The position numbers were made by a program, and so were the translations under genes. Below the pieces are notes generated by a model, which was not told the origin of the DNA, searched no databases, and worked only from the letters and a program-made list of their open reading frames with translations. From assembly GCF_006874645.1 (NCBI RefSeq), contig NZ_CP030082.1:3596001-3660000 (forward strand): 64,000 nucleotides of DNA. Reading direction: 5' to 3'. Source of the DNA: Bdellovibrio sp. ZAP7 (GTDB lineage Bacteria; Bdellovibrionota; Bdellovibrionia; Bdellovibrionales; Bdellovibrionaceae). Below are positions 15,855-23,927 of this stretch, in pieces; position 1 is the stretch's first letter; each line of letters starts with the position of its first letter.

Positions 15855-15883
15855 TTGACTCGATGTTGTGAAATTTGTAACGT
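15855..15883 (+). promoter_or_regulatory. Candidate sigma-70 promoter for the unknown gene and lspA
   Basis: TTGACT and TAACGT are spaced 17 nt apart, giving a start near 15890, 25 nt before the next ATG. The rest of the spacer 15669-15854 shows no gene; it contains an AT-rich stretch and a degenerate GTGTTGCAC...GCACAAT dyad. Confidence 0.45.
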
Positions 15884-15914
15884 CAGCCCCTCGACCCCGG
15901 AGAAATTCTAAGAC

Positions 15915-16511
15915 ATGACCATGAATCCCTTGCCACCGCAGGCTTACACAAAAGAGACGCTGCTGAAAGCCTACCAATGGCTGATGTCGCAAAACTCTAA
16001 TATCAAGGAGATCGCAACAACTCCTGATATGCTGGTAAGTCTTTACCTAAAATCGGTGCGTGATGGTGAAAGCGCTTTGGAGCGCCCAAGTATCAAGAAT
16101 TTCAAATCCGAATTGAAAAGCTTATCAGCAATGATGGGCGAGCTGGATCGTCCCAACCAAAATCATGGAACCGGTGCGACTTATCATCAGCAAGCTTCGC
16201 AACAACAACCCGTTCAGCAACAACAGCACATTCCGCAACAACCCGTTCAACAGGTTTTGCAAGCTCAGCCGATTGCGCAACCACAAGTGGTTCACGTGGC
16301 GCCAACGATGGTTCCTCAAACTCAAGTCTCTTACACAGAGAAAACCCTGACGGCGACAACTCAAGATTCCGATGTGATGGTCCTTTTTGATTGCGGGACT
16401 AAATCAATGATTCAGGAAGTCAAAGACGAGTTCAATTTGAGTTCTGAACTAGAAGCCTTGCGCATGCTCGTAAAAATCGGTTATGTGAAGTCTAAAGGCA
16501 TGCTAAAATAG
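15915..16511 (+). CDS. Unknown cytosolic protein with Gln-rich linker
   Basis: The product is 198 residues with no signal peptide. An N-terminal helical part (about 10-80: YTKETLLKAYQWLMSQNSNI...) is joined by a Gln/Pro/His-rich linker (about 90-138, with repeated QQPVQQ) to a C-terminal helical part (about 148-198). The C-terminal part (DEFNLSSELEALRMLVKIGY) resembles a ribbon-helix-helix-like or short regulatory segment, but I cannot name it. CGGAG precedes the ATG. lspA follows 16 nt later, so the two are probably co-transcribed. Confidence 0.7.
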   Translation: MTMNPLPPQAYTKETLLKAYQWLMSQNSNIKEIATTPDMLVSLYLKSVRDGESALERPSIKNFKSELKSLSAMMGELDRPNQNHGTGATYHQQASQQQPVQQQQHIPQQPVQQVLQAQPIAQPQVVHVAPTMVPQTQVSYTEKTLTATTQDSDVMVLFDCGTKSMIQEVKDEFNLSSELEALRMLVKIGYVKSKGMLK

Positions 16512-16527
16512 TTTAAGAGGCCCACAC

Positions 16528-17034
16528 ATGAACAAAAAATACATCTGGCTGGCAGCGATTGCAGGCTTTTTGGTCGCCTTAGACCAAGTAACGAAACTCT
16601 ATATTCACACACACTTTCACCTGGGTGAATCTGTTGTTGTGATCCCAAACTTCTTTAATTTTACTTACGTTAGAAACTTTGGTGCGGCGTTTGGATTTTT
16701 GGCAGAAAGCCATCCTTCCTTCCGCGAGTTGTTCTTTCTAAGTATGCCACCTATCGCATTGATCATCATCATGGGTATCTTGCGCGGGGTGAAAAACGAA
16801 GACACGAAACAAATCGTCGCTCTTTCCAGCATCTTTGGTGGTGCGATCGGGAATTATATCGACCGCATCCGCTTCCGCTATGTGATCGACTTCCTGGACT
16901 TCCATATCTATGGAAAGTGGAGCTGGCCTGCGTTCAATATCGCTGACATGGCGATCGTGGGCGGAGTGGGACTCCTACTTCTGTTAATGTTCCTGGAAAA
17001 CAGCAAAAAGAAAGAATCAGAAAAAGGCGCTTAA
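16528..17034 (+). CDS. lspA: Lipoprotein signal peptidase (signal peptidase II)
   Basis: The product is 168 residues with four membrane helices. The family motifs are present: ALDQVTK near the start, NFTYVRNFGAAFG, and the two catalytic Asp regions NYIDRIRFRYVIDFLDF and FNIADMAI. It is the inner-membrane aspartic protease that removes the signal peptide from prolipoproteins after lipidation. The window encodes several lipoproteins and also Lgt (25445-26191), the preceding enzyme in the pathway. Its last codons overlap the intrinsic terminator. Confidence 0.96.
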   Translation: MNKKYIWLAAIAGFLVALDQVTKLYIHTHFHLGESVVVIPNFFNFTYVRNFGAAFGFLAESHPSFRELFFLSMPPIALIIIMGILRGVKNEDTKQIVALSSIFGGAIGNYIDRIRFRYVIDFLDFHIYGKWSWPAFNIADMAIVGGVGLLLLLMFLENSKKKESEKGA

Positions 17035-17049
17035 AGGCGCCTTTTTTTT
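17021..17049 (+). terminator. Terminator overlapping the lspA stop (first copy)
   Basis: AAAGGCGC-TTAA-AGGCGCCTTT with eight T. The stem begins within the last codons of lspA. Bases 17013-17045 are identical to 18616-18648, so this terminator with its upstream flank exists as a 33-bp direct repeat. Confidence 0.88.
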
Positions 17050-17136
17050 GACCGTAAACTTTATGGATTCGGTATTTGGCAAACAGGACTAGCCCTGGAC
17101 CTAGACATATTTCCGTTCACCGCCGAAAATTTATCT

Positions 17137-18168
17137 ATGAAAAAAAGTCGTTTTTTCGTAGCGCTCGTTTCATTGATTTCTCTTATTTGTATCGCCTATG
17201 AAGTGGATAACTACACCCTTCGCTATCAATCTTTGCCCGACTCTCGGGATGCGATGAACGACGAAGTGAATCGCATGCTTCGAGAGGCTCAAGCAAAACT
17301 AGAAGGCAAAGGCTGCAATCCAGACAAACTGGTCACAGCAGTTCACGACACCTTGGGCGGTTGGGTCGTGGGGAAACTGGAAGAATTTGCTTCGGATTCG
17401 GATACAGTGAAAAAGCATAAATCTCCGTCTGATAACATTTATTCCAAGCGAAGTGCCAAATCCAAATTGTCAGGCTTCATGATGACGTTTGCGGGTCTTA
17501 ATGATTCCGTAAATTTAAATGGCCAATATGTGGGCGCAGATAAATTTGGTCATTTTATCGATCAGGGTTGGGAATACTATAAAGAATATGAAAGCCGACA
17601 ATCACCTAGTGAAGGTACGGCGGCGGCCTTGAAATATGGCGTCGGCCTGGAGGAAGGCGGATTCGGCCTAAGAGCGACGGGAGTCAAATCCCACGGCGAC
17701 CTTGCTGCGAACTATTCTGGATTTCGTTTTTGGCTGAATCTGCATAAAGGTGATGTACCGTACTTTAAATGTGAGAACGATAAATGGACGCAAGTTCGCC
17801 AATTTGATTTTATTGATTACGTAAATCCTGCTTGGGACGAAGCGATCAACTGCAGTGACTTTAAATCTGATGACATGGCGACTTCCGTTGTCGAGCGCGC
17901 CACAGAACTGGAAGAAACAGCTTTGAAAAATGGTAAAACTCAGCGCTATGTCTGTCCGGTTTCACCGAACGACTGTGTGAAAATGAAAAAGTACTATGGC
18001 GATAAGGCTCCTATGATTCTTTCTGAGAAATGCCTGAACGCCAAACCCGAGGCCGATAACACTCGTCACTCGGCACAAATTTCTGCTCAAGAACTTGGGA
18101 CTTCCAAATATAGCAAACGCGCACCTAAAACGACTGAAACGCCTCAACCTACACAGGGGACACGATGA
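17137..18168 (+). CDS. Unknown membrane-anchored or secreted protein
   Basis: The product is 343 residues. A hydrophobic segment at residues 5-20 (FFVALVSLISLICIAY) gives a signal anchor or signal peptide. The mature part contains several Cys (GKGCNPDK, FKCEND, INCSDF, YVCPVSPNDC, EKCLN), suggesting disulfides in the periplasm, and a distinctive motif GADKFGHFIDQGWEYYKEYE with clustered His and aromatic residues. I do not recognise the family. The C-terminus is Thr/Pro-rich. Its stop overlaps the next ATG by 4 nt, so the two products are probably made together. Confidence 0.75.
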   Translation: MKKSRFFVALVSLISLICIAYEVDNYTLRYQSLPDSRDAMNDEVNRMLREAQAKLEGKGCNPDKLVTAVHDTLGGWVVGKLEEFASDSDTVKKHKSPSDNIYSKRSAKSKLSGFMMTFAGLNDSVNLNGQYVGADKFGHFIDQGWEYYKEYESRQSPSEGTAAALKYGVGLEEGGFGLRATGVKSHGDLAANYSGFRFWLNLHKGDVPYFKCENDKWTQVRQFDFIDYVNPAWDEAINCSDFKSDDMATSVVERATELEETALKNGKTQRYVCPVSPNDCVKMKKYYGDKAPMILSEKCLNAKPEADNTRHSAQISAQELGTSKYSKRAPKTTETPQPTQGTR

Positions 18169-18617
18169 AATACGTAATTCTTATCTCTCTTTTGATTAGC
18201 CAAATGTCTTTCGCGGTGACGATGAAACCAGCGACAAAGATAGCTCCGACTAAAAACAGAATGACTGCAAACACGGAATATTCTGCGGAAATTAAAGTCC
18301 TTTCGTCTTTGATTGGCTGTGTGAAATCAGGGACAAGCCCAGACGCCATCCGCGCCTGCAGCAAAGACTTGCTTTCTGAATCTTTGAAACAGAAACACCG
18401 TGATCTGGTTTTGACTTGGTTTGAACAACAAGTGGAAATCAGCTATCCGGCAGCTTGCCCCGCATCTGATTTGGAATTCATCGATAAAGCAGTTTTAGCG
18501 AAATCCAAAGCGACTTTGTGCTCGAGCTTTGCTCGTGGTGATCAGACCAGACAAGTCATGTTCTTTATGAGCGAAGAAAAAGGCCAATCGCGCCTTTTGA
18601 ATCTTAAAGAAAGATAG
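18165..18617 (+). CDS. Small secreted protein coupled to the preceding gene
   Basis: The product is 150 residues with a Sec signal peptide (MKYVILISLLISQMSFAVTM, cleavage near SFA). The mature part has four Cys (IGCVKSG, RACSKD, AACPAS, TLCSSF), fitting two disulfide bonds in the periplasm. It begins within the stop of the upstream gene (ATGA), indicating coupled translation. No known domain. A terminator follows directly. Confidence 0.75.
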   Translation: MKYVILISLLISQMSFAVTMKPATKIAPTKNRMTANTEYSAEIKVLSSLIGCVKSGTSPDAIRACSKDLLSESLKQKHRDLVLTWFEQQVEISYPAACPASDLEFIDKAVLAKSKATLCSSFARGDQTRQVMFFMSEEKGQSRLLNLKER

Positions 18618-18623
18618 AATCAG

Positions 18624-18652
18624 AAAAAGGCGCTTAAAGGCGCCTTTTCTTA
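18624..18652. terminator. Terminator between convergent genes (second copy of 33-bp repeat)
   Basis: The same AAAGGCGC-TTAA-AGGCGCCTTT stem as after lspA, with T runs usable for the plus-strand gene and A/T-rich flanks on the other side. It lies between the small secreted protein and the response regulator, which ends at 18650 on the opposite strand. Confidence 0.8.
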
Positions 18653-19177
18653 TTTATTGGGAATGTTCTTGCGGAGCTTGCGTTGCAGGCTCTGCCTGTG
18701 AAGTCCCAATTTTTTTGCGGCCTGAGTGATATTTCCATTCGAAGTATTCAAAACGTAATCAATATACTCCCGCTCCATACGCGCCAAAGAGATCTCGGAT
18801 TCATCTTTAGGAGCCTCAGAAACCTGCTCCTCGGTAAAAGCACGAACAATCATATCTGGTGTCACAGGTTTTGCCAGAAAGTTTTCGGCCCCCAGCTGCA
18901 TGGATTTTACCGCAGAAGCCACCGATCCAAAGCCACTCATCATCACGATGCGAGCGCCAGGAAATTTTGCCGTTAGCAGCTTAATAAAATCTAAACCATT
19001 GTCATTACCAACACGCAGATCCAGCAAAACTCCATCCGGTGGATTCACGCGGTCCAAGTTAGGAAGTTCTGCAAAACTTTGCACGACGAAATCGCGCTCT
19101 TCCAGCTCCTGATGCAGAACATCTCTTAAGCGAGAGTCGTCTTCGATCAGTAAAAGATTTTGAACGCTTTTTTTCAT
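18650..19177 (-). CDS. RegA/PrrA/ActR-type response regulator
   Basis: The product is 175 residues, matching the compact RegA family. The receiver has the acidic pocket EDD (12-14), phospho-acceptor Asp53 and Lys103 (AKPV). A short linker leads to a Fis-type helix-turn-helix (about 150-173, GNITQAAKKLGLHRQSLQRK), close to the RegA/ActR DNA-binding helix. RegA proteins control redox-dependent respiration and carbon/nitrogen genes in proteobacteria; the targets here are unknown. The gene overlaps the upstream kinase gene by 4 nt, so the two form one operon. Confidence 0.9.
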   Translation of the reverse strand: MKKSVQNLLLIEDDSRLRDVLHQELEERDFVVQSFAELPNLDRVNPPDGVLLDLRVGNDNGLDFIKLLTAKFPGARIVMMSGFGSVASAVKSMQLGAENFLAKPVTPDMIVRAFTEEQVSEAPKDESEISLARMEREYIDYVLNTSNGNITQAAKKLGLHRQSLQRKLRKNIPNK

Positions 19178-20469
19178 TTCGACTCCTCGTAAGGAATCGA
19201 CAGACGTGCCGTCGCTCCTTTGCCGGGATTGTTATTACGAAGGCTAAATTCGCCGCCCATGGACTGCGCCGTCATCATGGCCGAGTAAACCCCCAAGCCG
19301 TTACCGTTTTGTTTGTTTGTATTAAACGGCTCACCCAAGCGTTCGATAATTTCTGAAGCCACACCGGAGCCTGCATCGACCACTTCGATCACGATCTCCC
19401 CGGCATTTTGATATACACGCAAGGAAATTTCCGAGGCCGACACCGAAGCTTCTTTAGCATTATCCAAAAGATCGAAGACTGTTTGGGCGAAGGATAGCGG
19501 CTGAAGACGGCAAAATAGTTCCCCCGGAGCCCATTCTTTTTTCAAAGTGATTTTATTATCGGCTTCCCAGGACTGAACGATGTCTTGCAATACAGAATGA
19601 ACATTGAGCTTTTGCAAATCACCATCAGCGGATGTGGCAAAGACGCCCACCATTTTTTGAAAGATTGAAATACACTCATCCAATGACAACTGGGCTTGTT
19701 GAATTTCAGCGTGGGCTGCGACGGGATCACCCAGCTTGCGAACGCCACGATCAAGGCGAAGTTTCAGGGAATTCAGCGGTGTCGCCATTTCGTGGGAGAA
19801 CCCTGCTGCCAAAGCTCCCAAAGATTTCAGACGATCGGCGCGGTGTTGGCGGTTTTGCAAACTGCGAATGCGCTCTTCCTGTTTTTCCAATAAAACGGAA
19901 AACAAACGCGCGACAAACCAAGCACCAACCACAACGACCCATTGAAAAAGAAAATGGAAAGCCATTTCTTTGCGATCCACATTCAACGTCACAGCAAGGT
20001 CTTTGTTCGTCTCGCTTTGCAAGATTGCCAGTAGGCCCAAAAGAATCACGGCAAATAAAAGACTGCGCTTATTTCTAAGAAGCATCCCTCCCAAAAAAGC
20101 GTGCAAAGTCAGAACAGCGATAAATGGATTCGCCGCAGATCCACTGACAAATAAAAGTCCCGCCACTGCGAGCAAATCCACCAACAGCTGAACAAATAAT
20201 AACGACTGCTCTTTCGCGGCGGAAGTTTTGCTCCAGATACCTTGAGTCAGACCATTGAAAACCGCGAGCAATGCCACCACGGCCATAAAATAAAAGAGCT
20301 GCTCTTTTAATAAGTATCCAGACTCCAAAAGAGGAACGGTGCCGACCATCATGAAAATGATCGCGATCCATCGGAAACGCACGATTCCCTGAATCAAGGA
20401 TGTGTCGGGCCAAAATGATTTAACGACAGAGGATAACATGGGCTTTTCATAGTCCAGAGAGGGAGACAC
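19174..20469 (-). CDS. RegB/PrrB-type redox sensor histidine kinase
   Basis: The product is 431 residues. Six membrane helices occupy about residues 34-190. A periplasm-facing GSAANPF (110-116) corresponds to the GGxxNPF quinone-binding motif of RegB. The H-box SHEMATPLNSLKLRL has His226. The ATPase domain has LLDNAKEAS, VDAGSGV and GNGLGVYSAMM. It is expected to read the quinone-pool redox state and phosphorylate the RegA-like regulator encoded next. The start is 20469, or ATG 20439 (MLSSVV). It is divergent from a metal-uptake operon. Confidence 0.88.
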   Translation of the reverse strand: MSPSLDYEKPMLSSVVKSFWPDTSLIQGIVRFRWIAIIFMMVGTVPLLESGYLLKEQLFYFMAVVALLAVFNGLTQGIWSKTSAAKEQSLLFVQLLVDLLAVAGLLFVSGSAANPFIAVLTLHAFLGGMLLRNKRSLLFAVILLGLLAILQSETNKDLAVTLNVDRKEMAFHFLFQWVVVVGAWFVARLFSVLLEKQEERIRSLQNRQHRADRLKSLGALAAGFSHEMATPLNSLKLRLDRGVRKLGDPVAAHAEIQQAQLSLDECISIFQKMVGVFATSADGDLQKLNVHSVLQDIVQSWEADNKITLKKEWAPGELFCRLQPLSFAQTVFDLLDNAKEASVSASEISLRVYQNAGEIVIEVVDAGSGVASEIIERLGEPFNTNKQNGNGLGVYSAMMTAQSMGGEFSLRNNNPGKGATARLSIPYEESK

Positions 20470-20528
20470 AGCAAGCTCTTGCGTATTTCCGCAACTATCC
20501 GCTGCACTGACGCACCCGCGAATATCAT

Positions 20529-20545
20529 TTGGGTTTCTAATTGCA
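20529..20545 (+). promoter_or_regulatory. Possible sigma-54 promoter of the metal-uptake operon
   Basis: TTGGGTTTCTAATTGCA has the exact GG-N10-GC spacing with TTGG and TTGCA, but the CACG part of the -24 box is absent. It would start transcription near 20556, 54 nt before the ATG at 20610. A chance match is quite possible. Confidence 0.3.
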
Positions 20546-20609
20546 AATTACTTGCGTTTAAGAATGGTCCACGTTAAACGCTAATTCTGACAGACCCTGG
20601 AGGATTTGA

Positions 20610-21671
20610 ATGAAGAGATACTTATTGCCTTTAGCATTGTGCCTAGCAAGCACTGGGGGTTATGCCCAAACGGCCTCACCTTTGGTGCAAAATTTAAATT
20701 TTTCTGCGGCGATCGATGCCACCGCGCCAGTTAATTTTGATGATTCTTCGGAAAACCAATTGGGAATTCGTTCCGCAGAGCTGATGCTTTACGCCCCTGT
20801 GGATCCAACGTTTGATGCCCTGATCAATTTTGCAGCCCACAACGAAGATGGCGAATACCATGCTGAACTTCATGAAGGTTATATCTCTTCTTCGAAATTG
20901 ATTCCGAATTTGCGTTTTAAAGTCGGGATGTTTTTCCTGGGCGTGGGACGACTGAATCAATTCCATCAACATGATTGGGCCTTTATCTCGGCACCGAAAG
21001 TACAATCTGAATTCTTTGCCGATGAAGGCGTTCACGATACGGGAGCAGAAGCGACTTACATTCTGCCAACAGATCACTATTTTGATGTCACAGTGGGTGT
21101 GACCGATGGTTACAAATGGCATGAGGACGATACTCCGGAAAGACCCAAGGCGCCGGTTCATTATATCCGTCCTTCAACATTCTTTAATATCGGTGACAAT
21201 GGCGGTCTGCAAATCGGTTTAAACTATTTGGGTCGCACCGATGCCACGGGATTGCAAACGCAACTAACGGGCCTTGATTTGGTCTTTAAGCAAAAAGAAG
21301 GCAAATTCAATCGCTGGTATTTCCAATCAGAAATTTGGAATCAGGTGCAAAACAGTGATCTGACAGATCGTTCGAATAAAATGGGCGCTTACTTTTATCC
21401 AGAGTATGGTTTCAATGAACGTTGGTTCCTGGGTCTTCGCCTGGATGCATTTACCGACATGAGTTTAAAATACGACGACGGAGATCACCGCGACAACTTG
21501 GATTATGCGTTTGTACCAACAGTGACTTTCAGAAACTCGGAATTTGTGACTTGGCGTTTGGCGTATACGCACGAAGTAAACCATATCGCTCTGGAATCAG
21601 ACCAAACAAACCGCGTTCTTGAATTGCAATTCATTGCGATCCTTGGCGCCCACCCGGCTCACGCATTTTAG
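20610..21671 (+). CDS. Outer-membrane beta-barrel linked to metal import
   Basis: The product is 353 residues with a signal peptide ending at GGYAQ. The body has repeated amphipathic strands and many loop residues able to bind metal (HNEDGEYHAELHEG, NQFHQHDW, DGDHRDN, THEVNHIA). It ends in Phe (AHPAHAF), the BAM recognition residue. GGAGG precedes the ATG. It is followed after a few bases by a ZnuABC-type importer, so I infer that it is the outer-membrane channel for the same divalent metal, probably zinc or manganese. No TonB box is seen. Confidence 0.78.
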   Translation: MKRYLLPLALCLASTGGYAQTASPLVQNLNFSAAIDATAPVNFDDSSENQLGIRSAELMLYAPVDPTFDALINFAAHNEDGEYHAELHEGYISSSKLIPNLRFKVGMFFLGVGRLNQFHQHDWAFISAPKVQSEFFADEGVHDTGAEATYILPTDHYFDVTVGVTDGYKWHEDDTPERPKAPVHYIRPSTFFNIGDNGGLQIGLNYLGRTDATGLQTQLTGLDLVFKQKEGKFNRWYFQSEIWNQVQNSDLTDRSNKMGAYFYPEYGFNERWFLGLRLDAFTDMSLKYDDGDHRDNLDYAFVPTVTFRNSEFVTWRLAYTHEVNHIALESDQTNRVLELQFIAILGAHPAHAF

Positions 21672-21679
21672 AGGTGATT

Positions 21680-22555
21680 ATGAATAAGTTGATTTCTATT
21701 CTTCTGCTTTTCGTTTCCGTGAATGCCTTTGCAAAAATCAAAGTCGTGGCCACTTTGCCTGATGTCGCCGAAATTGTGAAAGCGATTGGACAGGATAATG
21801 TCGAGGTTTCGTCTTTGCTTTCCGGTGGGACAGATCCGCACTTTGCAGATGCTCGCCCGGATTATATTTTGAAAGTAAATCGCGCGGATGTGGTTTGCTC
21901 CGTGGGCCTTGATTTAGAAATCGGTTGGTTGCCAAAAGTTTTAGAAAAAGCCGCCAATGCCAAAGTTCAATCTGGTGGCGCGGGCTTTTGTGAACTGGGG
22001 AATGCAATCAAGCCTTTGGAAATTCCCACGGGCGTGATCAATCGTTCGTTAGGCGACGTACACCCACACGGAAATCCGCATTTCACTTTGGATCCGCTGA
22101 AAGTCGCAGAATCCGGCGCTGAAGTGGTCCGCGTGCTTTCCGCGGTCGACGCAGCAAATGCAGCTGTCTATCAGAAAAATTATGATGCATTCAAAAAGCA
22201 AATGGAGACTTTGCACTCTCAGCTGAAAGCGAAAGTTAAAAAAGTAAAAGTGATGGAGTACCACAAGGAATTTACGTACTTCTTTAATTCCTATGGTTTG
22301 GATTCGGCTGGTTCTTTGGAGGAAAAACCTGGAATGCCGCCTTCCGCGACTCGCATTGCTCAGGTGGCCCAAGCTGCCAAAACGAACAAAGTCCAAGTTT
22401 TGTTCGCGACAGCTTCTGCTCCCCATCAAACATTGGAGCGTTTCACGGAGCTTTCAGGAATTCCTGTTGTTACTGTGCCTTCCTATGTTCAATCATCAGG
22501 TGACGCAAAGACCATTGAGGCTTTGCAAAACTTGTTGGTAAAATCTATTCCATGA
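21680..22555 (+). CDS. Metal ABC transporter substrate-binding protein (ZnuA/TroA-like)
   Basis: A periplasmic cluster A-I binding protein with a signal peptide (MNKLISILLLFVSVNAFAK). Metal-ligand motifs are in place: GTDPHFADARP (first His), DVHPHGNPHF (second His, within a short His-rich stretch), EYHKEFTYF (third candidate) and a C-terminal acidic residue region. Zinc versus manganese cannot be decided by reading. I prefer ATG 21680 (GAGG 5 nt upstream) over GTG 21674. Its end overlaps the ATPase gene by 4 nt. Confidence 0.88.
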   Translation: MNKLISILLLFVSVNAFAKIKVVATLPDVAEIVKAIGQDNVEVSSLLSGGTDPHFADARPDYILKVNRADVVCSVGLDLEIGWLPKVLEKAANAKVQSGGAGFCELGNAIKPLEIPTGVINRSLGDVHPHGNPHFTLDPLKVAESGAEVVRVLSAVDAANAAVYQKNYDAFKKQMETLHSQLKAKVKKVKVMEYHKEFTYFFNSYGLDSAGSLEEKPGMPPSATRIAQVAQAAKTNKVQVLFATASAPHQTLERFTELSGIPVVTVPSYVQSSGDAKTIEALQNLLVKSIP

Positions 22556-23118
22556 AAAAGCTTTTAAGCGTTTCTAATCTCTGCGCCTTAAGTAAATCAG
22601 GCACGAAACTTTCCCCTGCGGTGAATTTTGAACTTCACGCGGGGGATATTCTTTTCCTGCGCGGTGAAAATGGCGCCGGAAAAAGCACGATTTTGAAAAC
22701 GCTGTTAAAGCTGCATGCTTATTATTCCGGCAAATTTGATTTTGCCGTTAAGAATGAAGAAATCGAATACCTGCCACAGCTGGGAAATTTAAATTTCCAT
22801 CTACCTCTTACTTTGGCGGACATGCTGGGCGAAGCGACGTCGTCTCCCTTGCTGGCCGGCCTTGATCTGAATAAAAAATGGAACACAGCCAGTGGTGGTG
22901 AACGTCAGAAGATATTGTTTTCTGCGGCTTTGGCGAAAAAGCCCAAGGTTCTGATTTTGGATGAGCCCTTTAATCACGTCGATAAAGATGCAGGCCTTTT
23001 ACTGGAACAAGGACTGCTGCAATTCTTAAACGAAAATCCGGAAAGTGCACTGATCCTGGTGTCTCACCGTTCATTGACTCAAAACCACGCTCGCATGCGC
23101 TTCCTGGAGATTCAATGA
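22552..23118 (+). CDS. Metal ABC transporter ATPase (ZnuC-like), compact
   Basis: The product is 188 residues, shorter than the usual 220-260 of ZnuC-type ATPases. All core motifs remain: Walker A GENGAGKST, signature ASGGERQK, Walker B VLILDEPF and the switch His (LVSHRS). The shortening appears to be in the helical region and the C-terminus. It should power import with the neighbouring permease. The start overlaps the binding-protein gene and the stop overlaps the permease gene, each by 4 nt. Confidence 0.88.
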   Translation: MKKLLSVSNLCALSKSGTKLSPAVNFELHAGDILFLRGENGAGKSTILKTLLKLHAYYSGKFDFAVKNEEIEYLPQLGNLNFHLPLTLADMLGEATSSPLLAGLDLNKKWNTASGGERQKILFSAALAKKPKVLILDEPFNHVDKDAGLLLEQGLLQFLNENPESALILVSHRSLTQNHARMRFLEIQ

Positions 23119-23927
23119 CAGAGTTTTTGTCTTTATTAGGAATCTACAAGTGGTCACTTCCCGCCAGCACTTTGATGGCGGGAACACTGTGCCTGATTGG
23201 TGCCCAGTGGACCGCGCGCGAAAAAAGCTCGCAGATCTTCGTTTTGGGACAAGGTTCTTCCCTGGGTATCGTATTAGGATTAGTTTTAAATATTTTGTTG
23301 GGAACTGATTTTCACTGGCTAAGCCTTGCTGGTGGCTTGGGAGTCGGCGCCCTGACTTTGGTTCTTTCCGATCTTTTGATTCAAAGAAAGTCCGACCGCA
23401 ATCACGTGTACTTAACCTTATTTGTTTTGTTCCTGTCTTTGACGTATCTGATGTCGTCCCTGACTCCGTCACTGGAAAGCCATATGGCGGCCGCTTACTT
23501 TGGTGATTTGGCCGTTATGAGTGACAATGCGGCGGCGATTGCGATGTTAGCGGCAGTTCTATTCATGGTTTTTATTTTGATGAATTGGCGAAATCTGACT
23601 CAAATCAGTTTTCAATTGGTGAATCAAAGCTTGATTCACCGTCATTGGAAAAATCGCCTCTTTGATGTGGGAACGCTGGTTATCACGACAGTTGCCATTC
23701 AAAGCATGGGCTATTTGTTCACGATGGGCTCACTGTTTATTGCGACAAGCTTTGCTTCGCAACGAAGCCGTAATTTGAAAAATTACACTCAAAGAGTTTT
23801 GGTGATTTCAATTGTGGGATGCTTATTAGGATTCTTGATTTCCCTATTATCTACCAATCTGCCCACAGTTCCTTGTGTGATGCTGGGACAGATTGTAGTG
23901 GGTATTCTGACTTACATGAAGAAGTAA
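23115..23927 (+). CDS. Metal ABC transporter permease (ZnuB-like)
   Basis: The product is 270 residues with about eight membrane helices. It contains the ABC-3 family pattern, including the DVGTLVITTVAIQSMGYLFTMG stretch near the ATPase contact region. It completes the ABC importer encoded by the preceding genes. Its final 16 nt overlap the end of the convergent cNMP-binding/HATPase gene, so the operon has no separate terminator region here. Confidence 0.85.
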   Translation: MTEFLSLLGIYKWSLPASTLMAGTLCLIGAQWTAREKSSQIFVLGQGSSLGIVLGLVLNILLGTDFHWLSLAGGLGVGALTLVLSDLLIQRKSDRNHVYLTLFVLFLSLTYLMSSLTPSLESHMAAAYFGDLAVMSDNAAAIAMLAAVLFMVFILMNWRNLTQISFQLVNQSLIHRHWKNRLFDVGTLVITTVAIQSMGYLFTMGSLFIATSFASQRSRNLKNYTQRVLVISIVGCLLGFLISLLSTNLPTVPCVMLGQIVVGILTYMKK

